DNA of 64,000 nucleotides from Actinomyces ruminis (GTDB lineage: Bacteria; Actinomycetota; Actinomycetes; Actinomycetales; Actinomycetaceae), in the NCBI RefSeq assembly GCF_002154335.2, contig NZ_MTPX02000042.1, forward strand, positions 1 through 64,000, read 5' to 3'. The position numbers were made by a program, and so were the translations under genes. The notes under the pieces were generated by a model, which had not been told where the DNA came from, ran no database searches, and saw nothing but the letters and a program-made list of their open reading frames with translations. This document shows positions 38,197-48,096 of this stretch, in pieces. Position 1 is the first letter of the stretch. Every line of letters starts with the position of its first letter.

Positions 38197-40250
38197 TCAG
38201 GCCTGTGCCTGGACGGCGGTGATGGCCACGGTGTTGACGATGTCCTCCACCAGGGCGCCGCGGGACAGGTCATTAACCGGCTTGTTCAGGCCCTGCAGCA
38301 CCGGGCCGATGGCGACGGCACCGGACGAGCGCTGCACCGCCTTGTAGCCGATGTTGCCGCTGGACAGGTCGGGGAAGATGAACACATTGGCGCGGCCCGC
38401 CACCTCCGAGCCGGGAGCCTTCTTGGCGGCCACGGTCGGGTCAATGGCGGCGTCGTACTGGATGGGGCCTTCGACGGCCAGCTCGGGCGCCTTCTCCCGC
38501 ACGATCTCGGTGGCCTCGCGCACCTTGTCCACGTCGGCGCCCTTACCGGAGGTGCCGGTGGAGAAGGACAGCATGGCCACGCGGGGCTCCACCCCGAACT
38601 GGCGGGCGGTCTGCGCGGAGGAGATCGCGATGTCGGCCAGCTGCTCGGCGGTCGGGTCCGGGTTGACGGCGCAGTCGCCGTACACCAGCACCCGGTCCTC
38701 CAGCAGCATCAGGAACACCGAGGACACGATGGAAGTGCCCGGCTTGGTCTTGATGATCTGGAAGGATGGCACGATCGTGTGGGCGGTGGTGTGGGCGGCG
38801 CCCGAGACCATGCCGTCGGCGTCGCCCATGTGCACCATCATGGTGCCGAAGTAGGACACGTCCTGGACCTGCTCCCGCGCTTGCTCCAGGGTGACGCCCT
38901 TCTTGGCGCGCAGCCGGGCGAACTCCTCGGCGTACTTCTCCAGTAGCTCAGGGTCGGTGGGGGACACGACCCGGGCGGCGGAGATATCCAGGCCCAGTTC
39001 GGCGGCGCGGGCCCGCACCGTGGCCTCATCTCCCAGCAGGATCAGGTCGGCGATGCCGCGGCGGGCGATGACGTCGGCGGCGCGCAGGATGCGATCGTCG
39101 TCGGGCTCGGGCAACACGATCGTCTTGCGGTCGCCCCGGGAGCGCTCGATCAGCTCGGCTTGGAACATGATGGGGGTGACGACCTCGCTGGGCTCCACCT
39201 CCAGGGCGGCCAGCAGGCCGTCGACGTCGGCCTCCTGCTCGAAGGTGGTCACGGCGACGTCGAGCTTGCGGGAGGAGGCCTGGCCCAGGCCGCCCTGCAG
39301 AGGGCCGGCGACGGAGGCGGCCGCGAAGGTGTCAAGCGGGGAGGTCATTACCGGTAGCGGCAGCCGTAGACCCTTGATCAGACGCAGCGCGTGCGGTGCC
39401 ACCTCGAAGCCGCCGTTGAGCACCAGGCCGGACAGGTTCGGGAAGCCGGCGGAGGCCTGGGCGGCCGCCAGGGAGATCAGGGCCGCGGAGCGGTCGGCGG
39501 GGACAATCACCACCTGCCCCTCGTTCAGGCGCTCCAGCACGTGGGAGACATCCATGGCGGCGATCAGTACGCCCTCTGCCTCGCGGTCGAGCAGGGCCTC
39601 GTCGCCGCAGATGAGGGTGCCGTCGATCGCGTCCATCACCTCGCGCACGGACGGGGCGCTCAGCAGCGGCACCTCGGGCAGGGTCGTGGTGGTTACGCCC
39701 TCCAGGCCGGCTAGGGCAGCGGCAACCGCAGCGCGTGTGTCTGCCGGGCACTTGTTGGCCACGACGGCGACGGTGCGGGCATGGTTGTCGGCGATCTCCG
39801 CCATGGAGACCTCCACACTGCCACGCACATCCTCGGGGTCGCCCTGCCCGGAGACCACCAGCAGCACGGGTACGCCGATATTGGCGGCGACGCGGGCGTT
39901 GAGGGCCAGCTCGGGGTTGCCGACCACGTCGGAGAAGTCCGAGCCGTCGATGATGACGACGTCGTGGTCGCGGGCCACCGCCCGGTAGGCGTCCACGATG
40001 CGGGAGAGAGATTCGTCGGGGTCGGCGTGGAACTCATCCCAGGTCACGCCGATGCACCGCGCGGCCGGCGTGGTGGAGCCGCAGCGGCGTAGCAGCAGTT
40101 CGAGGAAGGGCTCGTCCTCGCGGGAGGCGACGAAGGGGCGGAAGACGCGACTTTCGCCACCACTTTGGTCAGGGAGGCGACCAGGCCGAGGGCTACGGTT
40201 GACTTGCCGGTGCTGGCATTGGGGGAGGCGATGTAAATGCTGCGCGCCAC
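38197..40250 (-). CDS. pta: Phosphate acetyltransferase (frameshifted)
   Basis: About 684 residues when repaired. Converts acetyl-CoA to acetyl phosphate. The long form has an N-terminal BioD-like P-loop domain (N-A-S-T-G-K-S-T-V-A-L-G), a DRTGG-type middle domain and a C-terminal catalytic domain (L-P-E-P-D-D-D-R-I-L-R; G-L-N-K-P-V-N-D-L-S-R-G). One base is missing near 40146 (expected V-G-V-F-R-P-F). GTG 40250 is the probable start, after AGAAGGA. Confidence 0.9.
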
Positions 40251-40556
40251 GGTTTAGGTGTCCTTCTTCTGCGTCTCGACGTCGAGTGGGGTGCGCCGCG
40301 GGCGGCCGTAGCGCATCGGACCTAAGTCTGCCCCAATTGGCGCTATCTTGGGGGCCGCAGAGTCGGCCTACGCACGTTTATGTCCGACTTTTTGGTCACG
40401 TGCCGGGCGGGAGCAGTGGGACGGGCGCGGGCGGGAGGAGAGAGTCTCGGCTTACCATCCGCGGTCCTCGTTCCTCGGCCCGCTCCCGCCAGCCCCGGCC
40501 GCGCCTTCGACCCCTCCTCCCTCCCGCTTCGTGGCGGTCAATCGACTCCCGGCTGT
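40251..40556. other. Intergenic region upstream of pta
   Basis: About 300 bp between the pta start and the stop of the next minus-strand gene. It should hold the pta promoter. I see no clear -35/-10 pair, palindrome or coding sequence; its open frames are antisense-like GC-rich noise. Confidence 0.3.
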
Positions 40557-41554
40557 TCAGAGCTTGGCGGCCGCCTCAAGCAGGTTGGTGGCCGAGAGCT
40601 GCAGCCCTTCGACGTTGCCGTACTCGGCGTCCTCGTGCTCGATGTTGACGTTCATGTCCGGGTTGATTGAGGCGATGGTGCGCAGGAACTCGGCCCAGTA
40701 GTCGGTGTCGTGCCCCAGGCCGAGGGCGACGAACCGCCAGGCGGGGTCCTGCGGCCAGGCGGTGCACCAGTATCCGTAGGCGACCGGCGTCTTGTTCTCC
40801 GCCTCGGCGGGGACGTGCCCGAAGTCGGTGTCGAGCACGCCGCGGTAGGCGGCGCCGGGGAAGATCTTGGTGTCCTTGGCGTGCACGTGGCCGACGAGGC
40901 TACCCAGGCGCTTGGTGGCCGCGATCGGGTCCATCTGTTGCCAGAACAGGTGGGAGGGGTCCATGTTCACCTTCAGGTTCGTGGCCCCGGTCGCCTCCAC
41001 GAGTCGCTCGAAGGCGGGGATGTTGAACACGAGGTTGCGCGGGTGCAGCTCCAAGCAGACCTGCACGTCATGGTCCCGCGCCAGGGCGTCGATCTCCTTG
41101 AAGAAGGGCACCACCACGCTCCACTGGTAGTCGAGGATCTCCATGTCGATCCCGTTCCACGGGTTGACCACCCAGGTGGGGTACTTCGCCGTCGGGTCGG
41201 TGCCGGGAGTGCCGGACATGGTGACGATCTCGCCGACGCCTAGCAGGCCCGCCAGCTTGATGGCGTTGCGGATGTCCTCGGCGTGCTTGATGCCCTCGGC
41301 GGCAGCGGTGAGGTGGGGTTCCCGGAGGTGTTCAGGCCCGACAGGCGCATGCCGCGCTCGGCGAAGATGCCCAGGTAGTCCTCCCGAGCCGCCTGGGAGG
41401 CGAGCAGCGCGTCAACGGGGCAGTGTGGGGAGGGGATGAAGCCGCCGACGTTGACCTCGGCGCCGGTCAGGCCGGCCTCCTTGAGGACGTCGAGGGCGGC
41501 TTCCAGGGGTCGGTCGGACAGGCAGGCGGTGTAGGCGCCGTAGTTGAGTGCCAT
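40557..41554 (-). CDS. Sugar phosphate isomerase/epimerase, TIM barrel (frameshifted)
   Basis: About 332 residues when repaired. An AP-endonuclease-2-like TIM barrel with metal ligands in C-L-E-L-H-P, N-M-D-P-S-H, H-V-H-A-K-D and N-I-E-H-E-D, as in IolE/IolI-type enzymes. One base is missing near 41316. ATG 41554 follows AAGGAGA. It is second in an operon with the dehydrogenase at 41632, so it probably isomerises or dehydrates the keto-inositol or keto-sugar that enzyme makes. Confidence 0.82.
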
Positions 41555-41631
41555 AAGAGTCTCTCCTTGTAGTTCCTTGGATATGCGATGTCGTGGTGGG
41601 TGGTGATCCGGGGCGGGTGGACGGCCCCGGA

Positions 41632-42832
41632 TCACTTGTTGAAGGGGGTGATGTCGACGGCGGCACCACCGTTGGCCGCGGAGCTGGCCACGGCGTCGGC
41701 GATGAGCATTTCGCGGTAGCCGTCGGCGAAGGTCGCGCACGGCGGCAGCGCGCCCTCGGTGACGCCGGCGACTGCTGCAGGAAGGCGTAGGCCTGGTAGG
41801 TGAACTGCTCAATCTGGGTCAGGCCCACACCGCCGAAGGCCATGGAAGAGCCGCGCGCGAAGTAGGGGAAGGTCGGGTTGACCAGCACCTGCCGGGCGCC
41901 GCCCAGGCCGGCGGGGGAGGCGACGTCGTCGAGCTTGATCTCTCCGCAGCGGGCCAGGTCCCAAGAGGCCCGTCCCTTGGTTCCCAGCACGTCCAGCATC
42001 ATGGCGTTGGGCATGTTCCAGGCCACCCGGGAGCAGGAGAAGGTGCCTACGGCGCCGCTGGCGAAGTGCCCGGTGAAGGTGGCGACGTCGTCGTTGGTCA
42101 CGTCCGCCATTTCCACCGCGGAGGTGTCCAGGGCAGTGCCGCGGGTGACGTGCCCCTTGGCGACGGGGCGCTGCTTGATGGAGGTCATCATGGCGCCGCC
42201 GGAGACGGACACCAGCGGTCCGCAGATGAGCTCGGCGGTGTCGATGAGGTGGCTGCCGACGTCACCCAGGGCACCGGAGCCCATGGGGCCGGAGTAGCGC
42301 CAGGCCATCGGGGTGTTGGGGTCGACGCCGTAGTCGCACCAGTAGCGGCCCTCGAAGTGGTTGATCTCGCCCAGGTGGCCCTCGTGCACCAGCTTGGCGA
42401 TCTCGGCGATGGCCGCGTTGCGGCGGTAGGTGAAGCCGACGGCGGTGACAGTGTCGGTGGCCTGCTCGGCCTCCGCCATGGCCTTGGCGGATTCCAGGGT
42501 GTCGGCCAGCGGCTTCTCGCACAGTACGTGCTTGCCGGCGCGAATGAGTGCCTCGGCGATCTCGCGGTGCAGGGCGTTGCCGACCACGATGGAGACGATG
42601 TCGATGTTGGGGTCGTCGGCGATGTCGCGCCAGTCGGTGACGGCCTTCTCGTAGCCGTAGCGCTCGGCGGCGTCCTGGGCGAAGGTTCGTACGCGTCGGC
42701 AATGGCGGCCAGGCGGATCTTGGGCAGCCCCAGGTCGTAGACGGTGCCGACCTGGCGCCAGGCGTTGGCGTGCGTGGTGCCGGCCATGCCGGCCCCGATG
42801 ACGGCGACCGATAGGGAGGTGCTGGTGTTCAT
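41632..42832 (-). CDS. Gfo/Idh/MocA family dehydrogenase (two frameshifts)
   Basis: About 400 residues when repaired. The Rossmann motif is V-A-V-I-G-A-G-M-A-G, and the active-site region is C-E-K-P-L-A with F-T-Y-R-R-N. D-V-G-S-H-L-I-D-T-A-E carries the catalytic His/Asp region. Bases are missing near 42684 and 41772. It probably oxidises an inositol isomer or related sugar with NAD. First gene behind a LacI-type operator at 42928 and divergent from a lacI gene. Confidence 0.83.
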
Positions 42833-42927
42833 AGTTGGTGTCCTCGTTGACGGTGGATGTGATGGCGTGTGCGTGAGCGACGGCGAATACCGACTGCGGG
42901 CAGCGGCAAGAAACGCGGCAACACGCT

Positions 42928-42945
42928 AATTCACGCGCGTGAATT
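42928..42945. promoter_or_regulatory. LacI-type operator, site 1
   Basis: AATTCACGCGCGTGAATT is a perfect 18-bp palindrome with the central CG typical of LacI-family operators. It lies 96 bp upstream of the dehydrogenase start and in the gap to the divergent lacI gene. Its 16-bp core recurs at 61391. Confidence 0.75.
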
Positions 42946-43094
42946 GGCGTCACCAGTATGTTCTGCCAGAGCGGGCAGAGTCAAGGGGCTGTGTCGGCGA
43001 ACTTTGACTTAGTCAGGACAATCGTTCGCGGATCAGCGCCTGTTGGGCCTTCGCCGCAGTCGTACCGGATGCTGGCATCGGTTCCGGTCATCCC

Positions 43095-43254
43095 GCGTCG
43101 GTTTGGACCCCTTGCGTCGATTTGGACCCCTTGCGTCGGTTTGGACCCCTTGCGTCGGTTTGGACCGCTTGCGCGACACACAACAGCGGTCCAAACAGGG
43201 GATAGCGGTCCAAATGGACTTACGCGGTCCAAATGGACTTACGCGGTCCAAACC
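43095..43254. repeat. Word array (TTTGGACC x4 / GGTCCAAA x4), exact 19-nt period
   Basis: TTTGGACC starts at 43102, 43121, 43140 and 43159. Inverted GGTCCAAA starts at 43188, 43207, 43226 and 43245. Every spacing is exactly 19 nt. Spacers are CCCTTGCGTCGG-like on the left and ATGGACTTACGC-like on the right. The structure would fold as a ladder of 8-bp stems separated by internal loops. It lies between an operator and the lacI gene. Confidence 0.8.
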
Positions 43255-43374
43255 GGGGACGCCCGCCCTTCCGGCTTCGGCAAGGCTCATAGAATGCGCG
43301 AATCACACCGTCCGCCCGGATCGGTGAGAGGAGCTCGGGCAGCCGTCTGTATGCAGCGTTGGAGGAGGAAGTGC

Positions 43375-44425
43375 ATGCCTCGAGGTAACGGCTCGCGCGT
43401 CACCATCACCATGGTTGCGGCGCGCTGTGGCCGGTCGGTGTCCACCGTGTCCGCGGCGCTGAACGGCGCTCCGGGTGTGGCCACCGCCACCCGGGAGGAG
43501 ATCCTGCGGATCGCCGGCGACATGGGCTACGAGGCCGATCCCCGTGCGCGCCTGCTGCGGCGCAGCCACTCGGATTAATCGGCGCGAGCTTCACCGTTGG
43601 GCAGGCATTCCAGGGCTGATCATTGACGGCCTGTACCGGGCCTGCGCCGAGCTCGACCATTCTCTAGTGCTCGCCGCCGTCACCGCGCACCGCGGCGGTG
43701 CTGAGGGGATGCGAGCCCTGCTCGCCGACCACTGCGAGGGACTGGTCTTGGTGGACCCGGCCATCTCCGAGGCCGAACTCTCCCGCGCCGAGAAGCGGGT
43801 GCGGACTGTCGTAGTGTGTCGGACTACCGCCGCGGAGGGCGTCGATGAGGTGCGCTCGCGCGACGACGTCGGTATCACTGTCCTGGTCGACCATTTGGTT
43901 GCCACCGGTCGGCGCCGCATTGTCTACCTCGACGGTGGTGGGGAGTCCGCCTCGGCCGCGCGTGTGGCCGCCTATCGCACCGCCATGACGGCACACGGCC
44001 TGGGCGAGTTGGTGCGCGTGATTCCCGGCGGGGCCGACGAGGACGCCGGTGCCCGCGGTGCGGGCGTGCTGGTGGAGGAGCCGGAGCCGCCCCAGGCTCT
44101 GGTGTGCTTCAACGATCACGCCGCCGTCGGGGCACTCATGGAGCTGCGACGACGTGGCGTCCGGGTGCCGCAGGACGTGGCCGTATGCGGCTACGACGGC
44201 ATCCCCGTCACCGCCTCGGCCGCCTTCTCCCTGACCACGGTGCGCCAGGACGCGGCACTGATCGCTGAGGTGGCGGTGCGCACCCTGCTGGCGCGAGTGC
44301 ACCGGGGCTCGGACAGAGAGGCGGCGCCGAAGCTGCCCGACGACGTCGTGCGGGAGGCGCGTCCTCAGGGTGGCTGGGCTTATCTAGTCACGCCCGCACT
44401 GGTCGTGCGCGGCTCCACGGCTTGA
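43375..44425 (+). CDS. LacI family transcriptional regulator (two frameshifts)
   Basis: About 350 residues when repaired. The N-terminal helix-turn-helix reads I-T-M-V-A-A-R-C-G-R-S-V-S-T-V-S-A-A-L-N-G, followed by the hinge and a periplasmic-binding-protein-like sensor (G-R-R-R-I-V-Y-L-D-G; A-L-V-C-F-N-D-H-A-A). Bases are missing near 43574 and 43616, only 40 nt apart. ATG 43375 has GGAGGAGGAA upstream. Divergent from the dehydrogenase-isomerase operon, which it is the obvious candidate to control. Confidence 0.82.
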
Positions 44426-44459
44426 CCCGGCCGTCCGCCATGGGACGACCGGGTCAAGC
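44420..44459. terminator. Bidirectional hairpin terminator
   Basis: GCTTGACCCGG (44420-44430) and CCGGGTCAAGC (44449-44459) pair perfectly. The stem includes the lacI stop codon and lies between convergent genes (lacI and the dehydrogenase ending at 44495). Confidence 0.6.
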
Positions 44460-44494
44460 AGAGGGGAAGGGGCTGAAGCCGCCCCCGACGCGGT

Positions 44495-45484
44495 TCAGGC
44501 CAGGCGTACCGGCTGCCCGCTGTGGGCGGACTCGGTGGCGGCCTCGGCCAGGCGCAGGGCGGCGACGGCGTCGGCGATGCCGGTTGGGGGAGTGGTTCCC
44601 GCCTCGACCGCCTCGATGAAGGCCGACAGCTCCAGCCGGTAGGCGTCTGCGTAGCGCTCGAGGAAGAAGTCCAGGTAGGGCTCCTGGGCGTCGGTGACCT
44701 CGGCGTTGGACAGGCGCACCGTGTGGGCACGGACGTTCTCCGCCAGCAGGGCGCCGTCCCGGCCCGACGCCTCGAGGCGCTGGTCGTAGCCGGAGGCGCA
44801 GTGGCGGTTGTTGATGATCGTCGCCACCGCGCCGCTGGCCGCCTTGAGAGTGACCACGGCGGCGTCGAAGTCGCCGGTCTCGGCGATGGCCGGATCCAGG
44901 TGCTGGCCCACGGCGTGGACCTCTACGATGTCGCCCAGGAAGAAGCGGGCGGTGTCGAAGTCGTGGATGGTCATGTCCCGGAAGATGCCGCCGGAGACCT
45001 TGATGTACTCCGCCGGCGGGGCGGCCGGGTCGCGGGAGATGATGGTCAGCTGCTCCAGGGCGCCGATCTTGCCGTCCTGAACCGCGGCATGCACGGTGGC
45101 GAAGGAGGGGTCGAAGCGGCGGTTGAAGCCGAACATCACGGGGGTAGTGACGGCGTCCAGTTCGGCGCTGGCCGCCTCCACATCCTTCATGTCCAGGGCA
45201 ATGGGCTTCTCGCACAGGACCGCCTTGTCGGCCTTCGCGGCCGCCAGCAGGTGGGGGATGTGCAGGGGCGTGGGGGAGCCGACGACGACGGCGTCGACCT
45301 CCGGGTCGGCGAAGACCTCCTCGGCGTCCTTGCAGGAGCGGGCCCCGTACTGGGAGGCCAGCTTCTGCGCGGCGTCACCGAAGGGATCGCACACGAGCGC
45401 GAGGTTGGCCTGTGGGTGGGCGGCTACGGTGCGGGCGTGGACGTGGCCGATGCGGCCGGCACCGATGATGGCGATGTTGAGCAT
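44495..45484 (-). CDS. iolG: Inositol 2-dehydrogenase-like (Gfo/Idh/MocA)
   Basis: Intact, 329 residues. I-A-I-I-G-A-G-R-I-G-H-V-H-A is the NAD-binding motif, L-C-E-K-P-I-A-L-D holds the catalytic lysine and F-R-D-M-T-I-H-D-F-D-T-A-R the His/Asp pair. The layout matches actinobacterial IolG and IdhA. It starts 15 bp after the transaldolase-like gene, as the second gene of a unit behind an inositol-type operator at 46671. One of four such dehydrogenases in the island. Confidence 0.87.
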   Translation of the reverse strand: MLNIAIIGAGRIGHVHARTVAAHPQANLALVCDPFGDAAQKLASQYGARSCKDAEEVFADPEVDAVVVGSPTPLHIPHLLAAAKADKAVLCEKPIALDMKDVEAASAELDAVTTPVMFGFNRRFDPSFATVHAAVQDGKIGALEQLTIISRDPAAPPAEYIKVSGGIFRDMTIHDFDTARFFLGDIVEVHAVGQHLDPAIAETGDFDAAVVTLKAASGAVATIINNRHCASGYDQRLEASGRDGALLAENVRAHTVRLSNAEVTDAQEPYLDFFLERYADAYRLELSAFIEAVEAGTTPPTGIADAVAALRLAEAATESAHSGQPVRLA

Positions 45485-45499
45485 CTCAGAGGTTCCTCA

Positions 45500-46575
45500 T
45501 CACGGCTGGGGCATGATGACGTCGCGTACCAGGCGTCCAGGTCGGCGTCGGCCTGGAGGAAGCCACGCAGTGTGCGGCGGGTGGCGCCGTAGGACTCGAA
45601 CTCCTCCGGGGTCATGCCATCGGGTTCGTAGGCGCGGACGAACTCGGGGATCGACAGCAGCGTCTCCATGATCTCCGGGGCGACGGGGACGTCGATTCGG
45701 GGCTCGACCTTGTAGCCGGAGTCGTTAATGAGCTTCTGCCACTTGAAGGGCGGGGAAACCACCAGGTCGCCGCCGACCAACTCGGACCAGTGCATGACGT
45801 TGCGGAAGGCGGCGGACAGAACGCGGGCGCGCAGGCCACGAGCCTGGAACTCCTGGTAGGCGCGCTTGAGGGCGGCCACGCCGCCCCACTCCAGGTGGCC
45901 CGGGTCGATGAACAGGTTGTCCCGCTTGGCGACGATCTTGAGCCAGTCGTCCAGGCGACCGCCCATGAGTGTGACGACCGGGCCCATGGCGGAGGTGTCC
46001 TTGCCCTCGGCCTCACGCCGCTTGAGGCCACGCTCGATCGCCTCGCCGGCGGTGACGGCCTGGGGTACGGAGAAGGACACGGTCACGTTGACGGACACGC
46101 CGCGGTAAGTGGCGTCTTCGATCGCCTCAATGCCGGTGGCCGTGGCGGGGATCTTGACGATGATGTTCTTGGCGAGCTTGGAGAACTCCTCCGCCTGATC
46201 GGCCAGCGCCTTGGCGGAACGGGCCAGGCGCGGGTCGGTCTGCATCGACAGACGGCCGTTGCGACCCTTGTGCTCCTCGAAGATCGGCTCCAGTAGCTTG
46301 GCAGCGTCGACGCTCAGCTCCCGCACCACCTGCCAGCCGATCTCGGACTCGCTGGCCTCGGGCATCTCCTCGGCGAGCTCGGCGATGCGCGGGAGCCAAC
46401 GCTCCTTCTTCTGGTTGATGCAGGTGTAGGCGATCGTTGGATTGCAGGTGGCGCCCACGCCACCGAAGGAAATGGACTGGCTCAACTCGTCGGGGTCGGC
46501 CGAGTCATTCCACAGGGCGGTTGGGGTGGTGCGGGCGGCCTCGAGAAGGGGGCCGGGGGTGTATTCGATGCTCAT
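45500..46575 (-). CDS. Transaldolase-family protein (frameshifted at the C-terminus)
   Basis: About 359 residues when repaired. A TIM barrel of the transaldolase class with the Schiff-base lysine in N-I-I-V-K-I-P-A-T and N-P-T-I-A-Y near the start, then F-I-D-P-G-H-L-E-W. One base is missing near 45530, giving the ending R-D-V-I-M-P-Q-P. An inositol-type operator lies 96 bp upstream and iolG follows, so it may cleave an inositol-derived ketose phosphate. It could instead be an ordinary pentose-phosphate transaldolase. Confidence 0.78.
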
Positions 46576-46670
46576 CGGCGTGCTCCTGGGTTATGTGCGA
46601 GGACCACCGGCGTCTTCGACAGCGTGGCCCGTTGGCCCAATTCAAACCCGGAGCGCCGCCACTGTCAAGA

Positions 46671-46686
46671 GTTTGTACTGACAAAT
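46671..46686. promoter_or_regulatory. Inositol-regulon operator, site 1
   Basis: GTTTGTACTGACAAAT is a variant (14 of 16) of the 16-bp palindrome ATTTGTCCTGACAAAT. It lies 96 bp upstream of the transaldolase-iolG unit and directly behind the GntR gene that probably binds it. Confidence 0.65.
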
Positions 46687-46705
46687 TTGAGGCGGTCGGG
46701 TGGGG

Positions 46706-47452
46706 TCAGCCGGTGAATAGGGAGGTCTCGAAGGAGTAGCGCGAGGCGCGGTAGATGTGGTCGCCGTACTCGATTACCCGGCCAGTGGCGTCATAGGTGG
46801 TGCGTTTGGCGGTTAACAGTGCGGCGCGGCGGCGCTCGTCCAGGGCCGCGGCCTCCTTGGCGGTGGCGTTGCGGGCGCCGATGACCTGCTTGGCGGTCGC
46901 GGGCACGATTCCGCGCCCGCGCAGCAGGTCGTACAGTCCCGCATGTTCCAACTCCTCACGGGTCGGCGCGATGGCCGCTGGCAGCAGGTTGTCCATCAAG
47001 GCGATCGGCTCGCCGTCCGCGCTGCGCAGGCGACGCAGGTGGGTCACCTCGGTACCGGGGTCGATCTCCAGGCGCTCGGCCTCCTCCTCGTCGGCGGGGT
47101 GCGTGGTGTACTCCAGGAGCTCGGTGGAGACCTTGTGCCCGGCGGCGGTTAGATCCGACAGCAGGCTGGATAGCTCCATGGGGCGACGCACATGCGGAGA
47201 GGCGACCACCGTGCCGGCGCCGCGGCGACGGGAGACCAGGCCGCGATCTGCCAGGGACTGCAGGGCCTGGCGCGCGGTGGGGCGGGAGACCTGCAGGCGC
47301 TTGGCCATCGAGACCTCGTCCTCAATGCGGGTTCCCGGTGCCAGCTGGCCCTCGAGAATGAGTGCACCGAGGGCCTCCGCTATCTGGGCGTATAGCGGAA
47401 GCTCGCTGGAGCGATCAATGGTGATCTCTGGCTGGAAGGGCGTATCCGACAT
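46706..47452 (-). CDS. GntR family regulator with UTRA domain (IolR-like)
   Basis: 248 residues. Winged helix at residues 15-85: Q-I-A-E-A-L-G-A-L-I, then V-S-R-P-T-A-R-Q-A-L-Q-S-L-A-D-R-G. The C-terminal ligand-binding UTRA domain has L-E-I-D-P-G-T-E-V-T-H-L-R-R-L-R and ends Y-R-A-S-R-Y-S-F-E-T-S-L. Lying between the transaldolase unit and iolC, and with five identical-type palindromes around, it is the best candidate repressor of inositol use. The ligand is not known. Confidence 0.85.
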   Translation of the reverse strand: MSDTPFQPEITIDRSSELPLYAQIAEALGALILEGQLAPGTRIEDEVSMAKRLQVSRPTARQALQSLADRGLVSRRRGAGTVVASPHVRRPMELSSLLSDLTAAGHKVSTELLEYTTHPADEEEAERLEIDPGTEVTHLRRLRSADGEPIALMDNLLPAAIAPTREELEHAGLYDLLRGRGIVPATAKQVIGARNATAKEAAALDERRRAALLTAKRTTYDATGRVIEYGDHIYRASRYSFETSLFTG

Positions 47453-47606
47453 GCAAGCTCTCTGAAAGAGGCGAACGTTAGACACATGGTACGGCGCAAA
47501 TGGCGCGGCGGGGGTACTAATCGGATTCCGATTGTGGTGCGCCGGTTTCGCTGGAAGCGCGTGGGGCCCTGTATCCCACTGGGGTGGTGCTGGTCTACTT
47601 GCTGGG

Positions 47607-47786
47607 GTTGGCGGGGTCTCGAGGGTGTGGGCTGTGGTGACGGTGGTTGGTCAGAGGCGCCCGCCGATCGCGACCTCATCTGCGCGAGAACGACTTCGTC
47701 GGCCCGAACGTGTCCCCTTGTTCTCGAATGTGGCAACCGGTATCGCGGCCTGGCCTGAACCGCCGCACCCTCAAGCCGGAAGAGCC
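47607..47786. mobile_element. MITE-like remnant 5
   Basis: The right end CCGCACCCTCAAGCCGGAAGAGCC (see 47763-47786) is typical of the family. The left end GGGGTCTCGAGGGTGTGG near 47611 is degenerate. In between, GCGAGAACGAC and TTGTTCTCGAA form a small inverted pair. The rest of 47453-48096 holds the GTTAAC hairpin repeat, an operator and promoter DNA, but no gene. Confidence 0.4.
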
Positions 47787-47807
47787 CGTTGACTGTGCCG
47801 GTTAGGG

Positions 47808-47925
47808 GTTAACAACGCTACTTAACGTTCTGCTGTATACCTCAGAGCCCTTCAGTAGACCGTTAACCGGCGTTGTTAACCGCGAAGTGGCGTAGTAGAC
47901 CGCGAAGCGGCGCAGTGGATGGCCT
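47808..47925. repeat. GTTAACAACGC hairpin repeat, copy 2
   Basis: GTTAACAACGC at 47808 and GCGTTGTTAAC ending at 47880 enclose the same 73-bp hairpin as at 21416, with two base differences. The following CGAAGTGGCG-type direct repeats are also shared but more diverged. Both copies sit next to MITE-like ends. Confidence 0.75.
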
Positions 47926-47980
47926 CACCGCTGGTGGTGGCGCGGGTCCTGTGGTTCGTCGGTGCGGTCGAGCCGGGCAG

Positions 47981-47996
47981 ATTTGTTCTGACAAAT
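47981..47996. promoter_or_regulatory. Inositol-regulon operator, site 2
   Basis: ATTTGTTCTGACAAAT, one mismatch from the palindrome consensus, about 100 bp upstream of iolC. It should control the iolC-to-iolA operon. Its right half contains CTGACA, which could serve as a -35 hexamer, so binding would block transcription. Confidence 0.75.
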
Positions 47997-48096
47997 CCCT
48001 TGACGGGGTGGCGGTCGCTGGGCCAGACTTCTGGCAGCGGGCCCTCGCGGGCGCCCCGATGCGCCCCGCCCCGATGATGTGGAAAGGGAGACCATC

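Noticed and set aside
38891-39988. Long plus-strand reading frame opposite pta
   Set aside because: It is antisense to a conserved enzyme, is rich in Ser/Arg/Ala from reverse-complement codons and has no family features. Similar long antisense frames opposite gadC, iolD and iolG were rejected for the same reason.
43095-43254. CRISPR array
   Set aside because: Repeats are 8-12 bp with 19-nt period, reverse orientation halfway and have no unique spacers; no cas genes are present.
46671-46686. Autoregulatory operator of the GntR gene itself
   Set aside because: The site lies behind the 3' end of the GntR gene and in front of the transaldolase gene; the nearest site to the GntR start (47981) is over 500 bp away, so autoregulation is not supported by position.
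47481-47606. Left end of MITE-like copy 5 further upstream
   Set aside because: No GGCTCTTC-like end could be found between the GntR start and 47606; only the right end is clear.
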